From contig CAZDXQ010000002.1 in NCBI GenBank assembly GCA_964509545.1, positions 62,001-126,000 on the forward strand: a stretch of DNA of 64,000 bases, read 5' to 3'. Under the pieces are notes generated by a model. It did not search any database. It saw nothing but the letters and a program-made list of their open reading frames with translations, and had not been told where the DNA came from. Origin of the DNA: JADJWR01 sp964509545 (GTDB taxonomy: Bacteria; Pseudomonadota; Gammaproteobacteria; Burkholderiales; Burkholderiaceae_F). A program made the translations under genes and the position numbers. This document shows positions 46,388-56,167 of the stretch, piece after piece. Every line of letters starts with the position of its first letter. Position 1 is the first letter of the stretch.

Positions 46388-48285
46388 GCCACCGACTTCA
46401 CGCGCCGCGCCGGCGCCAGCAGGTCGGCGAAGCGGGCGCGGATCGCGCGTTCGATGCCGGTCTCGTCGAGGCCGACGCTGGCCAGAAGCTGCTGCGCATC
46501 GCCATGATCGACGAACTGGTCCGGCAGGCCGAGTTGCAGCACCGGAACGAGCAGTCCGGCTCGCGCCAGCGCCTCGACGCAGGCCGAACCGGCCCCGCCC
46601 ATCACCACGTTCTCCTCGACCGTGACCAGCGCATCGTGCGTGCGCGCCAGCCGCTCGACGAGCTCGTGGTCCAACGGCTTGACGAAGCGCATGTTCGCCA
46701 CCGTTGCATCGAGCTGGCCGGCGGCGGCGAGCGCCGGCTGCACCATCGCGCCGAAAGCGAGGATGGCGATGCGCGCTCCCTGCGGCCGGCCGCTTTCACG
46801 GCGGACTTCGCCCTTGCCGAGCGGCAGCGAGACGAGGTCGCGCTCGATCGTTGCGCCGGGCCCGGCGCCGCGCGGATAGCGCACCGCCGCCGGGCCGTCA
46901 TGGCGCACGGCCGTGGTCAGCATGGCCCGGCATTCGTTCTCGTCGGCCGGCGCCATCACCACCATGTTCGGGATGCAGCGCAGGTACGCGAGATCGAACG
47001 CGCCGTGATGCGTGGCGCCATCAGCGCCGACCAGCCCGCCGCGGTCCAGCGCAAAGGTGACCGGCAGGTTCTGGATCGCAACGTCGTGGATCAGCTGGTC
47101 GTAGCCGCGCTGCAGGAAGGTCGAGTAGATCGCCACCACCGGCTTCAGCCCTTCGCTGGCCAGCCCCGCGGCGAACGTCACCGCGTGCTGCTCGGCGATG
47201 CCGACGTCGAAGTAGCGGCCCGGAAACTCGTGGGCGAAGCGGACCATGCCCGAGCCTTCGCGCATCGCCGGCGTGATGCCGATCACGCGCGAATCGGCGG
47301 CGGCGATGTCGCACAGCCAGTCGCCGAAGACCTGCGTGTAGGTCGCGCGGCCCGCGGCCGCCGGCTTCCTGACGCCGACGGAAGGATCGAACTTGCCCGG
47401 GCCGTGGTAAAGGACCGGATCGGCCTCGGCCAGCTTGTAGCCCTGCCCCTTGCGCGTGACCACGTGCAGGAACTGCGGCCCGGTCAGCTGCTTCAGGTTC
47501 TGCAGCGTCGGCACCAGCGCGCCAAGGTCGTGGCCGTCGATCGGGCCGATGTAGTTGAAGCCGAACTCCTCGAACAGCGTCGCCGGCACGACCATGCCCT
47601 TGGCGTGCGCTTCGAACTTCTTCGCCAGCTCGAACAGCGGCGGCAGCGGCCGCAGCATCTGCTTGCCGACGTTCTTCGCCGCGGCGTAGAAGCCGCCGCT
47701 CATCAGCCGCGCCAGATAGCGGTTCAGCGCGCCGACCGCCGGCGAGATCGACATGTCGTTGTCGTTCAGGATCACCAGCAGGCGGACGTCGTCGATCACG
47801 CCGGCATTGTTCAGCGCCTCGAAGGCCATGCCGCCGGTCATCGCCGAGTCGCCGATCACTGCGATCGCGTGCCGCGCCTCGCCGCGGTTCTTCGCCGCCA
47901 CCGCCATGCCGAGGGCGGCCGAGATCGACGTCGACGAGTGCGCCGTGCCGAAAGTGTCGTACTCGGACTCGCTGCGCCGGGGAAAGCCGGAGATTCCCCC
48001 CATCTGACGCAGTGTGGCCATCGCTTCGCGCCGGCCGGTAAGGATCTTGTGCGGATAGGTCTGGTGCCCGACGTCCCAGACGATGCGATCTTCCGGCGTG
48101 TTGAACACGTAGTGCAGCGCAATCGTCAATTCGACGGTGCCGAGGTTCGACGACAGGTGGCCGCCGGTCTTCGACACCGATTCCAGGATGCAGGCGCGCA
48201 GTTCCTGCGCGACCACAGGCAGTTGCGCCGGCGCCAGAAGCCGCAGGTCGGCCGGCGAATCGATGGTCTTCAGCAGTTCGGTCAT
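46384..48285 (-). CDS. dxs: 1-deoxy-D-xylulose-5-phosphate synthase
   Basis: First enzyme of the MEP isoprenoid pathway: condenses pyruvate and glyceraldehyde 3-phosphate on ThDP. The 633 residues fit Dxs. Landmarks: [39 protein letters not shown] (ThDP motif), RDxx-type [15 protein letters not shown] and the catalytic [13 protein letters not shown]. It follows ispA by 30 bases in the operon xseB-ispA-dxs. Confidence 0.97.
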   Translation of the reverse strand: MTELLKTIDSPADLRLLAPAQLPVVAQELRACILESVSKTGGHLSSNLGTVELTIALHYVFNTPEDRIVWDVGHQTYPHKILTGRREAMATLRQMGGISGFPRRSESEYDTFGTAHSSTSISAALGMAVAAKNRGEARHAIAVIGDSAMTGGMAFEALNNAGVIDDVRLLVILNDNDMSISPAVGALNRYLARLMSGGFYAAAKNVGKQMLRPLPPLFELAKKFEAHAKGMVVPATLFEEFGFNYIGPIDGHDLGALVPTLQNLKQLTGPQFLHVVTRKGQGYKLAEADPVLYHGPGKFDPSVGVRKPAAAGRATYTQVFGDWLCDIAAADSRVIGITPAMREGSGMVRFAHEFPGRYFDVGIAEQHAVTFAAGLASEGLKPVVAIYSTFLQRGYDQLIHDVAIQNLPVTFALDRGGLVGADGATHHGAFDLAYLRCIPNMVVMAPADENECRAMLTTAVRHDGPAAVRYPRGAGPGATIERDLVSLPLGKGEVRRESGRPQGARIAILAFGAMVQPALAAAGQLDATVANMRFVKPLDHELVERLARTHDALVTVEENVVMGGAGSACVEALARAGLLVPVLQLGLPDQFVDHGDAQQLLASVGLDETGIERAIRARFADLLAPARRVKSVA

Positions 48286-48315
48286 GGTCCTGCGTGGCCC
48301 GCAGCGCGTATTGCT

Positions 48316-49263
48316 TCAGCTCGAGCGGCCCACGATGTAATCGGCCAATTCTCGCAGACGGCGCGCGCGTCCGCCGAGGGGGACAAGCGCGGCCACGGCC
48401 TCGCGACGCAGTTGCGCCGCCCGCGCCTTCGCCTGTTCCAGCCCCAGCACCGAAACGTAGGTCGGCTTGTTCTCGCGCGCGTCCTTGCCGGCGGTCTTGC
48501 CCAGCGATTCGGCGGTGCCCTCGACGTCGAGCACGTCGTCGACGATCTGGAACGCCAGCCCGATGGCCCGGGCATAAATGTCGACTGCCGCCGCCGTCGC
48601 GGCGTTGGCGCTGCAGGCCAGCGCGCCCATGCGCACCGCCGCCGACAGCAGCGCGCCCGTCTTCATCCGGTGCATCTGCTCGAGCTCGGCGAGGGTCAGT
48701 TGCCGGCCGGTCGCCGCGAGGTCGATCGCCTGGCCGCCGCACATGCCGGATGTCGATGCGGCGTGCGCCAGCATCGAGATCAGCTGCACGCGCAGCTCGG
48801 TGGCGAGCGGCGCCTCGGCCAGCACCCGGAATGCCTCGGCCTGCAGGGCGTCCCCGGCAAGCATCGCCGTGGCCTCGTCGAAGGCTACATGCACCGTCGG
48901 CTTGCCGCGCCGGAGCACGTCATCGTCCATACACGGCAGGTCGTCGTGAATCAGCGAATAGACGTGGACGAACTCGACGGCCAGCGCCACCACGTGCGCC
49001 GCATTGCGCGGCCCCTCGGCAGCGGCGCCGCCCGCGGCCTCCGCCGCCGCATAGGCGAGCAGCGGACGCACGCGTTTGCCGCCGCCGAGCACCGCGTAGC
49101 GCATCGCCTCGTGCAGCCGCGCCGGGATCCGGTCCGCCGGCGGCAGCGCCGACTCGGCCGCCTGCTCGAACATCGCCTGCCGCGAGCGCAGCCAGTGCTC
49201 GAATGCAGCGTCTGCGGCGCTCGCCATTGACCCGGCCGCATGCAGCGGCGTGGCGGCGGTCAT
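48316..49263 (-). CDS. ispA: farnesyl diphosphate synthase
   Basis: Polyprenyl synthetase of 315 residues that builds farnesyl diphosphate from DMAPP and IPP. The first Asp-rich motif is DDLPCMDDD and the second DDVLD, with GGKRVRPLL for the IPP site. It begins 19 bases after xseB; this xseB-ispA-dxs order is conserved in proteobacteria. Confidence 0.95.
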   Translation of the reverse strand: MTAATPLHAAGSMASAADAAFEHWLRSRQAMFEQAAESALPPADRIPARLHEAMRYAVLGGGKRVRPLLAYAAAEAAGGAAAEGPRNAAHVVALAVEFVHVYSLIHDDLPCMDDDVLRRGKPTVHVAFDEATAMLAGDALQAEAFRVLAEAPLATELRVQLISMLAHAASTSGMCGGQAIDLAATGRQLTLAELEQMHRMKTGALLSAAVRMGALACSANAATAAAVDIYARAIGLAFQIVDDVLDVEGTAESLGKTAGKDARENKPTYVSVLGLEQAKARAAQLRREAVAALVPLGGRARRLRELADYIVGRSS

Positions 49264-49282
49264 GCTGACCCTCCCGCGGCGC

Positions 49283-49534
49283 TCATGCGCCGCGCAGTTG
49301 CCCCGGGTCGAGCGGGGTCAGCACGTCTGCGTCGAGCTTGCGGATTTCCTCTTCGGCCACGGCGAGTTTGCCCTGGCAGTGCCTGGCGAGTTCGGCGCCG
49401 CGCCGATAAGCCGCGACAGCGTCATCGAGGTTCAGTTCGCCACCCTCCATGCGCCGCACCAGCGCATCGAGTTCGTCGAGCGCCTGCTCGAAGCTCAGTT
49501 CGGCAACCGGCCTGGGAGTCGAAGTCTTTGCCAT
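49283..49534 (-). CDS. xseB: exodeoxyribonuclease VII small subunit
   Basis: An 83-residue subunit of the ExoVII single-strand DNA nuclease. The helical core LSFEQALDELDALVRRMEGG, LDDAVAAYRRGAELARHC and the tail matching AVAEEEIRKL are diagnostic. The large subunit gene is not in this window. It is the first gene of the isoprenoid operon and divergent from the DMT transporter over 78 bases. Confidence 0.95.
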   Translation of the reverse strand: MAKTSTPRPVAELSFEQALDELDALVRRMEGGELNLDDAVAAYRRGAELARHCQGKLAVAEEEIRKLDADVLTPLDPGQLRGA

Positions 49535-49612
49535 TTGTGCAGCGGTCTTCGGGACTGCATTCTAGGCCAGCGACGCCGGCCGCCGCTGCCGGGCCGATAC
49601 ACTGCGCCCCCT

Positions 49613-50506
49613 ATGCAGTCGCTCTGGATGCTGGTCGCAGCGGCGCTGTTCGCCGTGCTGGGTGCGTGTGTCAAGCTGGCCTCGGCGCACTACAGCATCG
49701 CCGAACTGGTGCTCTACCGCGCCCTGTTCGGCGTCGTCGCGCTGGCTGCTTACGCCTACTTCACGCACCGGCCGCTGGGCACGCCGGTGCCGTGGATGCA
49801 CCTGCGGCGCGGCGCGGTCGGCACCGCTTCGCTGAGCCTGTGGTTCTTTGCCACCTCGATCCTGCCGCTGGGTACGGCGACCGCGCTGAACTACACCTCG
49901 TCGCTGTTCCTTGCCGCGTTTGCCCTCGGCGCGGCGCTGCGCGCGCGGCGCCCGGCGCAGACCGGACTGCTGCTGACGGTCGCCATCGGCTTCGTCGGCG
50001 TGCTGCTGGTGCTGCAGCCGAGCTTCGGCGCCGGCCAGTGGCCCGGCGCGCTCGCGGGGCTCGTGTCCGGCCTGCTGTCGGCAACCGCCTACTGGCACGT
50101 GCGCGAACTGGCGCGGCTGGGCGAGCCGGAATGGCGCATCGTCTTCTACTTCTCGGCCTCGGCGATGGCGCTCGGGCTGGGTGGCAGCCTGATCACCGGC
50201 TTCAGCACCCATACGCCGTCCGGCCTGTTGCTGCTCGCCGCGGTGGGCACCAGCGCGCTGCTGGCGCAGCTCGCGATGACGCGCGCCTACGCCCTCGGGC
50301 GCACGCTGCTCGTCGCCAGTCTGCAATACTTCGCCATCGTCTTCGCCGCGATCCTCGGCGTGGCCGTCTTCGCCGACCGCATCGCGCTCGCCGGCTGGAT
50401 CGGCATGGCGGTCGTCATCGTCAGCGGCGCGCTGGCCACCTGGCTGGCGCAGCGCCGTCCGCGTGCGGGAAGGCACAACGAAACACTATCGGCGGACATC
50501 CGATGA
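49613..50506 (+). CDS. DMT-superfamily (EamA) transporter
   Basis: A 297-residue inner-membrane protein with about ten hydrophobic helices in two EamA repeats (for example LWMLVAAALFAVLGACVKLA and ALNYTSSLFLAAFALGA). Members export metabolites or amino acids; substrate unknown. ATG 49613 gives the family-like start before the first helix. Its stop overlaps the sulfurtransferase start as ATGA (50503-50506). Confidence 0.87.
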   Translation: MQSLWMLVAAALFAVLGACVKLASAHYSIAELVLYRALFGVVALAAYAYFTHRPLGTPVPWMHLRRGAVGTASLSLWFFATSILPLGTATALNYTSSLFLAAFALGAALRARRPAQTGLLLTVAIGFVGVLLVLQPSFGAGQWPGALAGLVSGLLSATAYWHVRELARLGEPEWRIVFYFSASAMALGLGGSLITGFSTHTPSGLLLLAAVGTSALLAQLAMTRAYALGRTLLVASLQYFAIVFAAILGVAVFADRIALAGWIGMAVVIVSGALATWLAQRRPRAGRHNETLSADIR

Positions 50507-51348
50507 GTACCTTGGTCAACGTCTCCGACGTGCAGTCGCACCTGTTCGACGGCCACTGGTGCGTGATCGACTGCAGGCACGACCTGATGGATGTCGAACT
50601 CGGCCGGCGCCAGTACGCGCAGGGGCACATTCCCGGCGCGCAGTTCGCGCATGTCGACGACGACCTGTCCGGGCCGAAGAGCAGCCGCAACGGCCGCCAT
50701 CCGCTGCCATCGCCAGAACAGATGGTGGCGCGCTTCCGTTCCTGGGGCATCGACAACGACACGCAGATCGTCGCCTACGACGCCTCGGGCGGCTCGTTCG
50801 CGGGACGCCTGTGGTGGCTGGCACGCTGGCTCGGCCACACAAAGGTGGCGCTGCTCGACGGCGGCTGGCCGCAATGGCTGGCGGAAGGCGGACGCAGCAG
50901 CATCGAGCCGGCAGTGCGCCCGCCGGGCCGCTTCGAGGCCCGCGCGAGCCTGGAGCGCGTCGTCGACGCCGACGAACTGCAGCGCCTGCTCGCCGATCGC
51001 AGCGCGCTGCTCGTCGATGCGCGCGCCGCCGAGCGCTACGAGGGCCGCGTCGAGCCGATCGACCCGGTGGCCGGCCACATTCCGGGCGCGGTCCACCGGT
51101 TCTGGCAGACCAACCTCGCCGACGGCCGCTTCAAGCCCGCGGCAGTGCTTCGCGCCGAATTCGAAGCGCTTCTGGCCGGCCGTCCGCCGGAGCAGGTCGT
51201 GGCGCAGTGCGGTTCCGGCGTGACCGCCTGCCATCATCTGCTGGCCATGCAGATCGCCGGATTGCCGGGCGGCCGGCTGTACGCGGGATCCTGGAGCGAA
51301 TGGATCGCCGACCCGTCGCGGCCGGTGGCTACGGGCCCTGCGCCCTGA
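50503..51348 (+). CDS. rhodanese-type sulfurtransferase
   Basis: A 281-residue two-domain rhodanese of the thiosulfate or 3-mercaptopyruvate sulfurtransferase type. The N-terminal domain is inactive; the second carries the persulfide Cys236 in QCGSGVTACHH. CGSGVTA is the loop usual in mercaptopyruvate sulfurtransferases (TUM1/SseA style). Other motifs: VIDCRHDLMD, GHIPGA and YAGSWSEWI. It is translationally coupled to the transporter before it. Confidence 0.92.
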   Translation: MSTLVNVSDVQSHLFDGHWCVIDCRHDLMDVELGRRQYAQGHIPGAQFAHVDDDLSGPKSSRNGRHPLPSPEQMVARFRSWGIDNDTQIVAYDASGGSFAGRLWWLARWLGHTKVALLDGGWPQWLAEGGRSSIEPAVRPPGRFEARASLERVVDADELQRLLADRSALLVDARAAERYEGRVEPIDPVAGHIPGAVHRFWQTNLADGRFKPAAVLRAEFEALLAGRPPEQVVAQCGSGVTACHHLLAMQIAGLPGGRLYAGSWSEWIADPSRPVATGPAP

Positions 51349-51359
51349 AACGACGACGG

Positions 51360-52139
51360 TCAGTGCGCGTGCATCGCGGCGCCGATCGCGGCCGCGATGG
51401 CCACCCCGACCAGCACCAGGGCCACCTGCGGAGCCGACTGCGCCAGCCGCGAGCGCCGCATCATCTCCGGCAGCAGGTCGCTCAGCGCGATGTAGATGAA
51501 GCTCGCCGCTGCCAGCAGCAGTGCGTACGGCAGCAGGCCCTCCAGCGCATCGAGGACGAAGTAGCCGACCACACCGCCGGCCACGGCCGAACTGCCCGAG
51601 AGCAGGTTGAAGACGAAGGCGCGCCGCCTGGTGAAGCCGGCGTTCAGCAGGATCATGAAATCGCCGACCTCGTGCGGGATTTCGTGCGCCATCACCGCCG
51701 CTGTGGCCAGCACGCCGGCCCGCCAGTCGACGAGGAAGGCGGCCGCGATCACCACGCCGTCGGCGAAGTTGTGGAAGGCGTCGCCGACCAGGATCGGAAT
51801 GCCGCCGCGGCGCGCCTCCTGCGCGTCGTGGCCGTGGTGATGGTGGTGCTCGTCGCCCTCGTGATGATGCGTGTGGTGGATCAGCGCCAGTTTCTCGAGC
51901 AGGAAGAAGCCAAGGATGCCGGCCAGAAGCACCCAGCCGAGCACATGCGTGTCGACGCCGCTTTCGAGCGCCTCGGGCACGAGGCGCGTCAGCGCCACCG
52001 TCAGCAGCAGGCCGGCGGAGACGCAGACCAGCTTGTCGACCAGCGTGCTCAGATAACGGAAGCTCAGCCACGCCGCCAGCGCGATCGACAAGACCGTCGA
52101 CAGAACGTTGGCGATGACGATCCACGAAAGCGTGCTCAC
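51360..52139 (-). CDS. ZIP-family metal transporter
   Basis: A 259-residue inner-membrane transporter for Zn(II) or related metals. About eight helices; the histidine-rich loop HHTHHHEGDEHHHHHGHD lies between helices III and IV. The metal sites are in the HNFADG and HEIPHEVGD motifs. It starts at GTG 52139. It converges on the sulfurtransferase gene (11 bases) and follows the dienelactone-hydrolase gene on the same strand. Confidence 0.93.
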   Translation of the reverse strand: MSTLSWIVIANVLSTVLSIALAAWLSFRYLSTLVDKLVCVSAGLLLTVALTRLVPEALESGVDTHVLGWVLLAGILGFFLLEKLALIHHTHHHEGDEHHHHHGHDAQEARRGGIPILVGDAFHNFADGVVIAAAFLVDWRAGVLATAAVMAHEIPHEVGDFMILLNAGFTRRRAFVFNLLSGSSAVAGGVVGYFVLDALEGLLPYALLLAAASFIYIALSDLLPEMMRRSRLAQSAPQVALVLVGVAIAAAIGAAMHAH

Positions 52140-52206
52140 CGGCGCGATGACAGTGCGTTGACCCTGCGATCAGGCTAGCAGGGTTGTCAAGCGCGGCGCG
52201 GGCGAA

Positions 52207-52239
52207 GCACAACGGCCGCGCGAGGCGCGGCCGCTGTGC
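52207..52239 (-). terminator. long hairpin after the dienelactone-hydrolase gene
   Basis: CGGCCGCGC (52213-52221), a GAG loop and GCGCGGCCG (52225-52233) form a 9-bp stem, extended by GCACA (52207-52211) and TGTGC (52235-52239) past one mismatch. It lies 16 bases past the end of the hydrolase gene and about 70 bases before the ZIP start. No T run follows on either strand, so it may slow decay or act with Rho. Confidence 0.5.
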
Positions 52240-52254
52240 CCGGCGCAGCGGAAT

Positions 52255-53151
52255 TCAGCCGACGCCGTTGGCCCTGAACCAGGCCAGCAGGCGTTTCCAG
52301 CCGTCCTCGGCCGCTTCCTTGCGATAGGTCGGCCGGTAGTCGGCGTGAAACGCGTGCGGCATGTCGGGGTACAGGACGATCTGCGAGCGCGTGTTGCCGG
52401 CCGCCTTCAGCGCCGCGCGCATCTTCTCGACGGTGTCGTTCGGGATGCCGCCATCGGCGGCGCCATACAGGCCGAGGATCGGCTGCTTGATCGACGCCGC
52501 GACTTCGAGCGCGGTCCTGTCGCCGGGATGGTATGAGCGCGCCACCGGCCCGTACCACGCCACGCCGGCCGTCAGCTTCGGGTTGTGCGCGGCGTACATC
52601 CAGACGATGCGGCCGCCCCAGCAGAAGCCGGTGATTCCCAGGTCGCCGCCGTCGCCGCCGTTTCTTGCCGCCCAGGCCGCGGCGGCATCGAGATCGGCCA
52701 TCACCTGCGCGTCGGACACCTTGGCGACGATCTCGGCGATGAGCTTCGGAATATCGGTGTACTTCGTCGGGTCGCCCTGCCGCGCGTACAGCTCCGGCGC
52801 GACCGCCAGGTAGCCCGCCTTGGCCAGGCGGCGGCAAACGTCCCTGATGTGCTCGTGCACGCCGAAGATCTCCTGCACGACCAGCACGGTGTCCAGGCCC
52901 TTCCTGCCGGCCGGCATCGCCCGGTACGCCGGCATCTCGCCGTCCCTGGTCGGGATCTTCACTTCGCCGGCCGTCAGCCCTTGCGTGTCGGTCACGATCA
53001 TCGTTTGCGCCTGCACTGGAAGCACGGCGGCGGCGAAGCCGGCGGCCAGCGACGTCGTGACGAAGCCGCGCCGGTTCAGCACCAGCGCCGGATTGAGGCT
53101 GTTCAGTTCGTCGCGGCTTTGGGCCACTAGCGGCAGATCGGTCAGGCTCAT
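52255..53151 (-). CDS. dienelactone hydrolase-family protein, Tat-exported
   Basis: A 298-residue alpha/beta hydrolase. The N-terminus has a Tat signal ([20 protein letters not shown]). The triad is Cys177 in GFCWGGR, an Asp in [11 protein letters not shown] and His in [11 protein letters not shown], as in dienelactone hydrolases; QEIFGVHEH is the oxyanion-side Glu segment. The natural substrate is unknown; export argues against a role in cytoplasmic aromatic degradation. AGGAG precedes the ATG, and TATACT (minus strand, 53200-53195) may be its -10. Confidence 0.9.
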   Translation of the reverse strand: MSLTDLPLVAQSRDELNSLNPALVLNRRGFVTTSLAAGFAAAVLPVQAQTMIVTDTQGLTAGEVKIPTRDGEMPAYRAMPAGRKGLDTVLVVQEIFGVHEHIRDVCRRLAKAGYLAVAPELYARQGDPTKYTDIPKLIAEIVAKVSDAQVMADLDAAAAWAARNGGDGGDLGITGFCWGGRIVWMYAAHNPKLTAGVAWYGPVARSYHPGDRTALEVAASIKQPILGLYGAADGGIPNDTVEKMRAALKAAGNTRSQIVLYPDMPHAFHADYRPTYRKEAAEDGWKRLLAWFRANGVG

Positions 53152-53234
53152 CGGGCTGTCTCCTGGTCTGACAAGTGGGATCTTCGGCGCGCGGAGTATA
53201 GAGAGTGCCCGCCAATGAACAGGTTCCGCATCGC

Positions 53235-53313
53235 TACAATTCCCGCATTCACCCGTTTTTGTGTTCGTAGAAATCCGCCGCGCTGCGGCCCGTCGTTTCC
53301 AGCGCGGCGTTTT
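53235..53313 (+). promoter_or_regulatory. leader of the tldD-like gene with terminator-like hairpin
   Basis: TACAAT (53235-53240) is a likely -10. In the leader, CGCCGCGCT (53276-53284) pairs perfectly with AGCGCGGCG (53301-53309), followed by TTTTC. The hairpin ends 73 bases before the ATG, so it could act as an attenuator. The layout (-10, short leader, stem, T run, gene) resembles that of argD. The -35 region is weak. Confidence 0.5.
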
Positions 53314-53381
53314 CTTGTCCGGATTTACCCGATGTCTTTCGCGATGCGTCGCCGTCGCGTGGATTCCGATCGACGACCGCC

Positions 53382-54848
53382 ATGCCCTTCGATTCCGAGA
53401 CCCTCGCCCAACGTTTCCGCCGACTCGTGCCGGCCGGTCTCGATCACGCCTCGCTGCGCGTGGTCGAAGAAGATTCGAACATGACCCGCGTGCGCCAGGA
53501 CGTCGCCGAGCCCGCGGAGCGCGCGCTCGACTGCGGCGCGATGGTCACCGCGATCGTCGGCGACGGCATCGGCTACGCCGCGACCAGCGACCTTTCCGAC
53601 GCCGGTCTGCGTGGCGCGATCGAGCGCGCGGCACAGTGGGCGCGGTTGGCCCGCGGCCGCAGCGTCTTCGACGGCGAAGCGCCAAAGATGCCGTACGCCA
53701 GCGGCCGCTACCGCACGGCCAGCGCCAGGCCGACCGTGCTCAGCGCCGCCGACCGACTCGGCTTGCTGCTGCGCGAATCGCGAGCCTGTCGCATCGACGA
53801 TCGCATCGTCGACTGGGAGGCGAGCCTGTGGACAGTGCGCACGCGGCAGCTGACGGCGGGCATCGACGGCAGCGAGACGCTGCAGGAGCACGAATTCACG
53901 ATCCCGGCGCTGCACGTCGTCGCCCATGCCGACGGCCTGACGCAGACACGCTCCTGGGGCGGCCGGCACAACGGCTTCTGCCAGCAGGGCGGCCTCGAAG
54001 TGATCGAGCGCTCGGGCTTCGTCGGCTGCGGCCGGGCCACGGCCGAAGAGGCGTTGCAGCTGCTCGCCGCGCCGAACTGCCCGAGCGGGAAGTTCGACGT
54101 GCTGCTGATGCCGGACCAGATGATGCTGCAGATCCACGAGTCGATCGGCCACCCGCTCGAACTCGACCGCATCCTCGGCGACGAGCGCAACTATGCCGGC
54201 ACCAGCTTCGTCACGCTCGACATGTTCGGCTCCTACCAGTACGGCTCGACGCTGCTCAACGTCACCTTCGATCCGACGCGCAGCGAGGAGTTCGCCAGCT
54301 TCGCCTTCGACGACGAGGGAAGCCGCGCCTGCCGCGAGTACCTGATCCGCGACGGCCTGCTGCTGCGGCCGCTCGGCGGCACGATCTCGCAGCAGCGCGC
54401 GGCGCGAGTCCGCGGCGACCTCGGTGCGGTCGCAACCGCACGCAGCTGCGGCTGGAACCGGCCGCCGATCGACCGCATGAGCAACCTGAACGTGGAACCG
54501 GGCACCTCGACCCTGGCCGGAATGATCGCCTCGATCGACGACGGCATCCTGATGAAGACCAATGCCTCGTGGTCGATCGACGACTCGCGCAACAAGTTCC
54601 AGTTCGGCTGCGAATGGGGCCAGCGGATCCGCGAAGGCCGTCTGGCCGAGGTCGTGCGCAATCCCAACTACCGCGGCGTCTCGGCCACCTTCTGGCGTTC
54701 GCTCGCGATGGTCGGCGACGCATCGACGATGGAGGTGATGGGCACGCCGTACTGCGGCAAGGGCGAACCGAACCAGGTGATTCGGGTCGGCCACGCCAGT
54801 CCGGCGTGCCGATTCGACGGCGTCGACGTCTTCGGGGCGGAACGATGA
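53382..54848 (+). CDS. TldD-like metallopeptidase (PmbA/TldA family)
   Basis: Zinc-dependent protease subunit, 488 residues. The active-site motif is [11 protein letters not shown] (His252, His256). Other family segments: [26 protein letters not shown] and [14 protein letters not shown]. TldD works as a heterodimer with TldE/PmbA, degrades unfolded peptides and matures some ribosomal peptides. The partner follows with an ATGA overlap, so this is a complete pair. No peptide substrate gene is evident nearby. Confidence 0.88.
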   Translation: MPFDSETLAQRFRRLVPAGLDHASLRVVEEDSNMTRVRQDVAEPAERALDCGAMVTAIVGDGIGYAATSDLSDAGLRGAIERAAQWARLARGRSVFDGEAPKMPYASGRYRTASARPTVLSAADRLGLLLRESRACRIDDRIVDWEASLWTVRTRQLTAGIDGSETLQEHEFTIPALHVVAHADGLTQTRSWGGRHNGFCQQGGLEVIERSGFVGCGRATAEEALQLLAAPNCPSGKFDVLLMPDQMMLQIHESIGHPLELDRILGDERNYAGTSFVTLDMFGSYQYGSTLLNVTFDPTRSEEFASFAFDDEGSRACREYLIRDGLLLRPLGGTISQQRAARVRGDLGAVATARSCGWNRPPIDRMSNLNVEPGTSTLAGMIASIDDGILMKTNASWSIDDSRNKFQFGCEWGQRIREGRLAEVVRNPNYRGVSATFWRSLAMVGDASTMEVMGTPYCGKGEPNQVIRVGHASPACRFDGVDVFGAER

Positions 54849-56167
54849 AGGACCTGTTCGTCGAACTGGCCGCCTTCGCCTTCGGCCTGCTGCGCGGCAG
54901 GGAAGTGCTGCTCGCCAATTTCAGCGGCGAGATCTCGGACTTCGTTCGCTTCAACCACGCCCGCGTGCGCCAGCCGATGACGGTGCGCCAGGCGTACCTG
55001 ACGCTGCAGCTGATCGACGGCCGGCGCCACGACCGCATCACGCTGGCGGTGTCCGGCCACGGCGACGGCGACCGCACGACGATCAGGTCGGCGGTGGAGG
55101 CGATGCGCCTTGACCTGCCGTCGCGCCCCGAGGATCCCTACCTGCTGTACAACACGTCGGCAGCCTCGTCGCTGACCGAACGCCGCGGCCGGCTGCCGAC
55201 GGCCGAGGAAGCGATCACGACAGTGACCAGCGCAGGCGCAGGCCTCGACATCGTCGGCATCCTGGCCAGCGGACCGGTGTTCCGCGGCTTTGCCGGCTCG
55301 ACCGGAGCACAGCATTGGCACCAGGTCGACAGTTTCCTGCTCGACTGGTCCGTTTACGCCAATGGTGACAAGGCGGTGAAGGCGAGCCATGCCGGCGATA
55401 CATGGGACGGCGCCGAGGTCGCGCGGCAGATCGACACCACGCGCGCGCGGTTGCCGCTGCTGTCGCGCGCGGCGCGCACGATCGATCCCGGCGCCTATCG
55501 CGCCTACCTCTGCCCGGCGGCCATGGACGAGCTGCTGTGGATGCTGAACTGGGGCGGCGTGTCGGCCAAGGCGCAGCGCACGCGGCAGAGCACGATCCAA
55601 GACCTGGTCGATGGCCGCGCCGCGCTGTCGGAGCAGGTCTCGTTGCGCGAGGATCTGGCCGGCGGGCTGGCGCCGGCGTTCGACGAAGTCGGCTTCACGC
55701 GACCGCAGGCGGTCGAACTGATCCGCCACGGGCGGCACGCCGGCAGCCTGGTGAGCCCGCGCACCGCGCAGGAGTACGGCATCGACAGCAACGGCGCCAC
55801 GGACGACGAGGCGATGCAGGCGATGGCCCTCGCGCCGGGGCCATTGCCGCGCGAGCAGGCATTGCGCGCGCTCGACACCGGCGTGTACGTGAGCAACCTC
55901 CACTACCTGAACTGGTCCGATCGAGCCGCCGCGCGCATCACCGGCATGACGCGCTTCGCCACCTATTGGGTCGAGCGCGGCGAGATCGTCGCGCCGCTGT
56001 CGGTGATGCGCTTCGACGACAGCCTGTACCGCCTGCTCGGCGCCGAGCTCGAAGCGCTCGACGACGAAGCGGACTGGATCCTGAACAACGGCACCTATGG
56101 CGGGCGCGCGATCGAAACCAGCCGCGTGCCCGGCGCCCTGCTCAGGCAGTTGCGGCTGACCTTGTAG
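54845..56167 (+). CDS. TldE/PmbA-like partner subunit
   Basis: A 440-residue PmbA-like protein that lacks the HExxxH zinc motif, as expected of the non-catalytic partner. Recognisable parts: GLDIVGILASGPVFRGFAGS, RAYLCPAAMDELLWMLNWGG and VYVSNLHYLNWSDRAAARIT. It starts in the stop of the tldD-like gene (ATGA 54845-54848). Its end overlaps the convergent glpD gene by 26 bases. Confidence 0.86.
   Translation: MKDLFVELAAFAFGLLRGREVLLANFSGEISDFVRFNHARVRQPMTVRQAYLTLQLIDGRRHDRITLAVSGHGDGDRTTIRSAVEAMRLDLPSRPEDPYLLYNTSAASSLTERRGRLPTAEEAITTVTSAGAGLDIVGILASGPVFRGFAGSTGAQHWHQVDSFLLDWSVYANGDKAVKASHAGDTWDGAEVARQIDTTRARLPLLSRAARTIDPGAYRAYLCPAAMDELLWMLNWGGVSAKAQRTRQSTIQDLVDGRAALSEQVSLREDLAGGLAPAFDEVGFTRPQAVELIRHGRHAGSLVSPRTAQEYGIDSNGATDDEAMQAMALAPGPLPREQALRALDTGVYVSNLHYLNWSDRAAARITGMTRFATYWVERGEIVAPLSVMRFDDSLYRLLGAELEALDDEADWILNNGTYGGRAIETSRVPGALLRQLRLTL

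Noticed and set aside
53215..53484. Small basic frame before tldD as a possible peptide precursor
   Set aside because: It spans the leader hairpin and the start of the tldD-like gene in another frame, with no ribosome-binding site or leader/core pattern.
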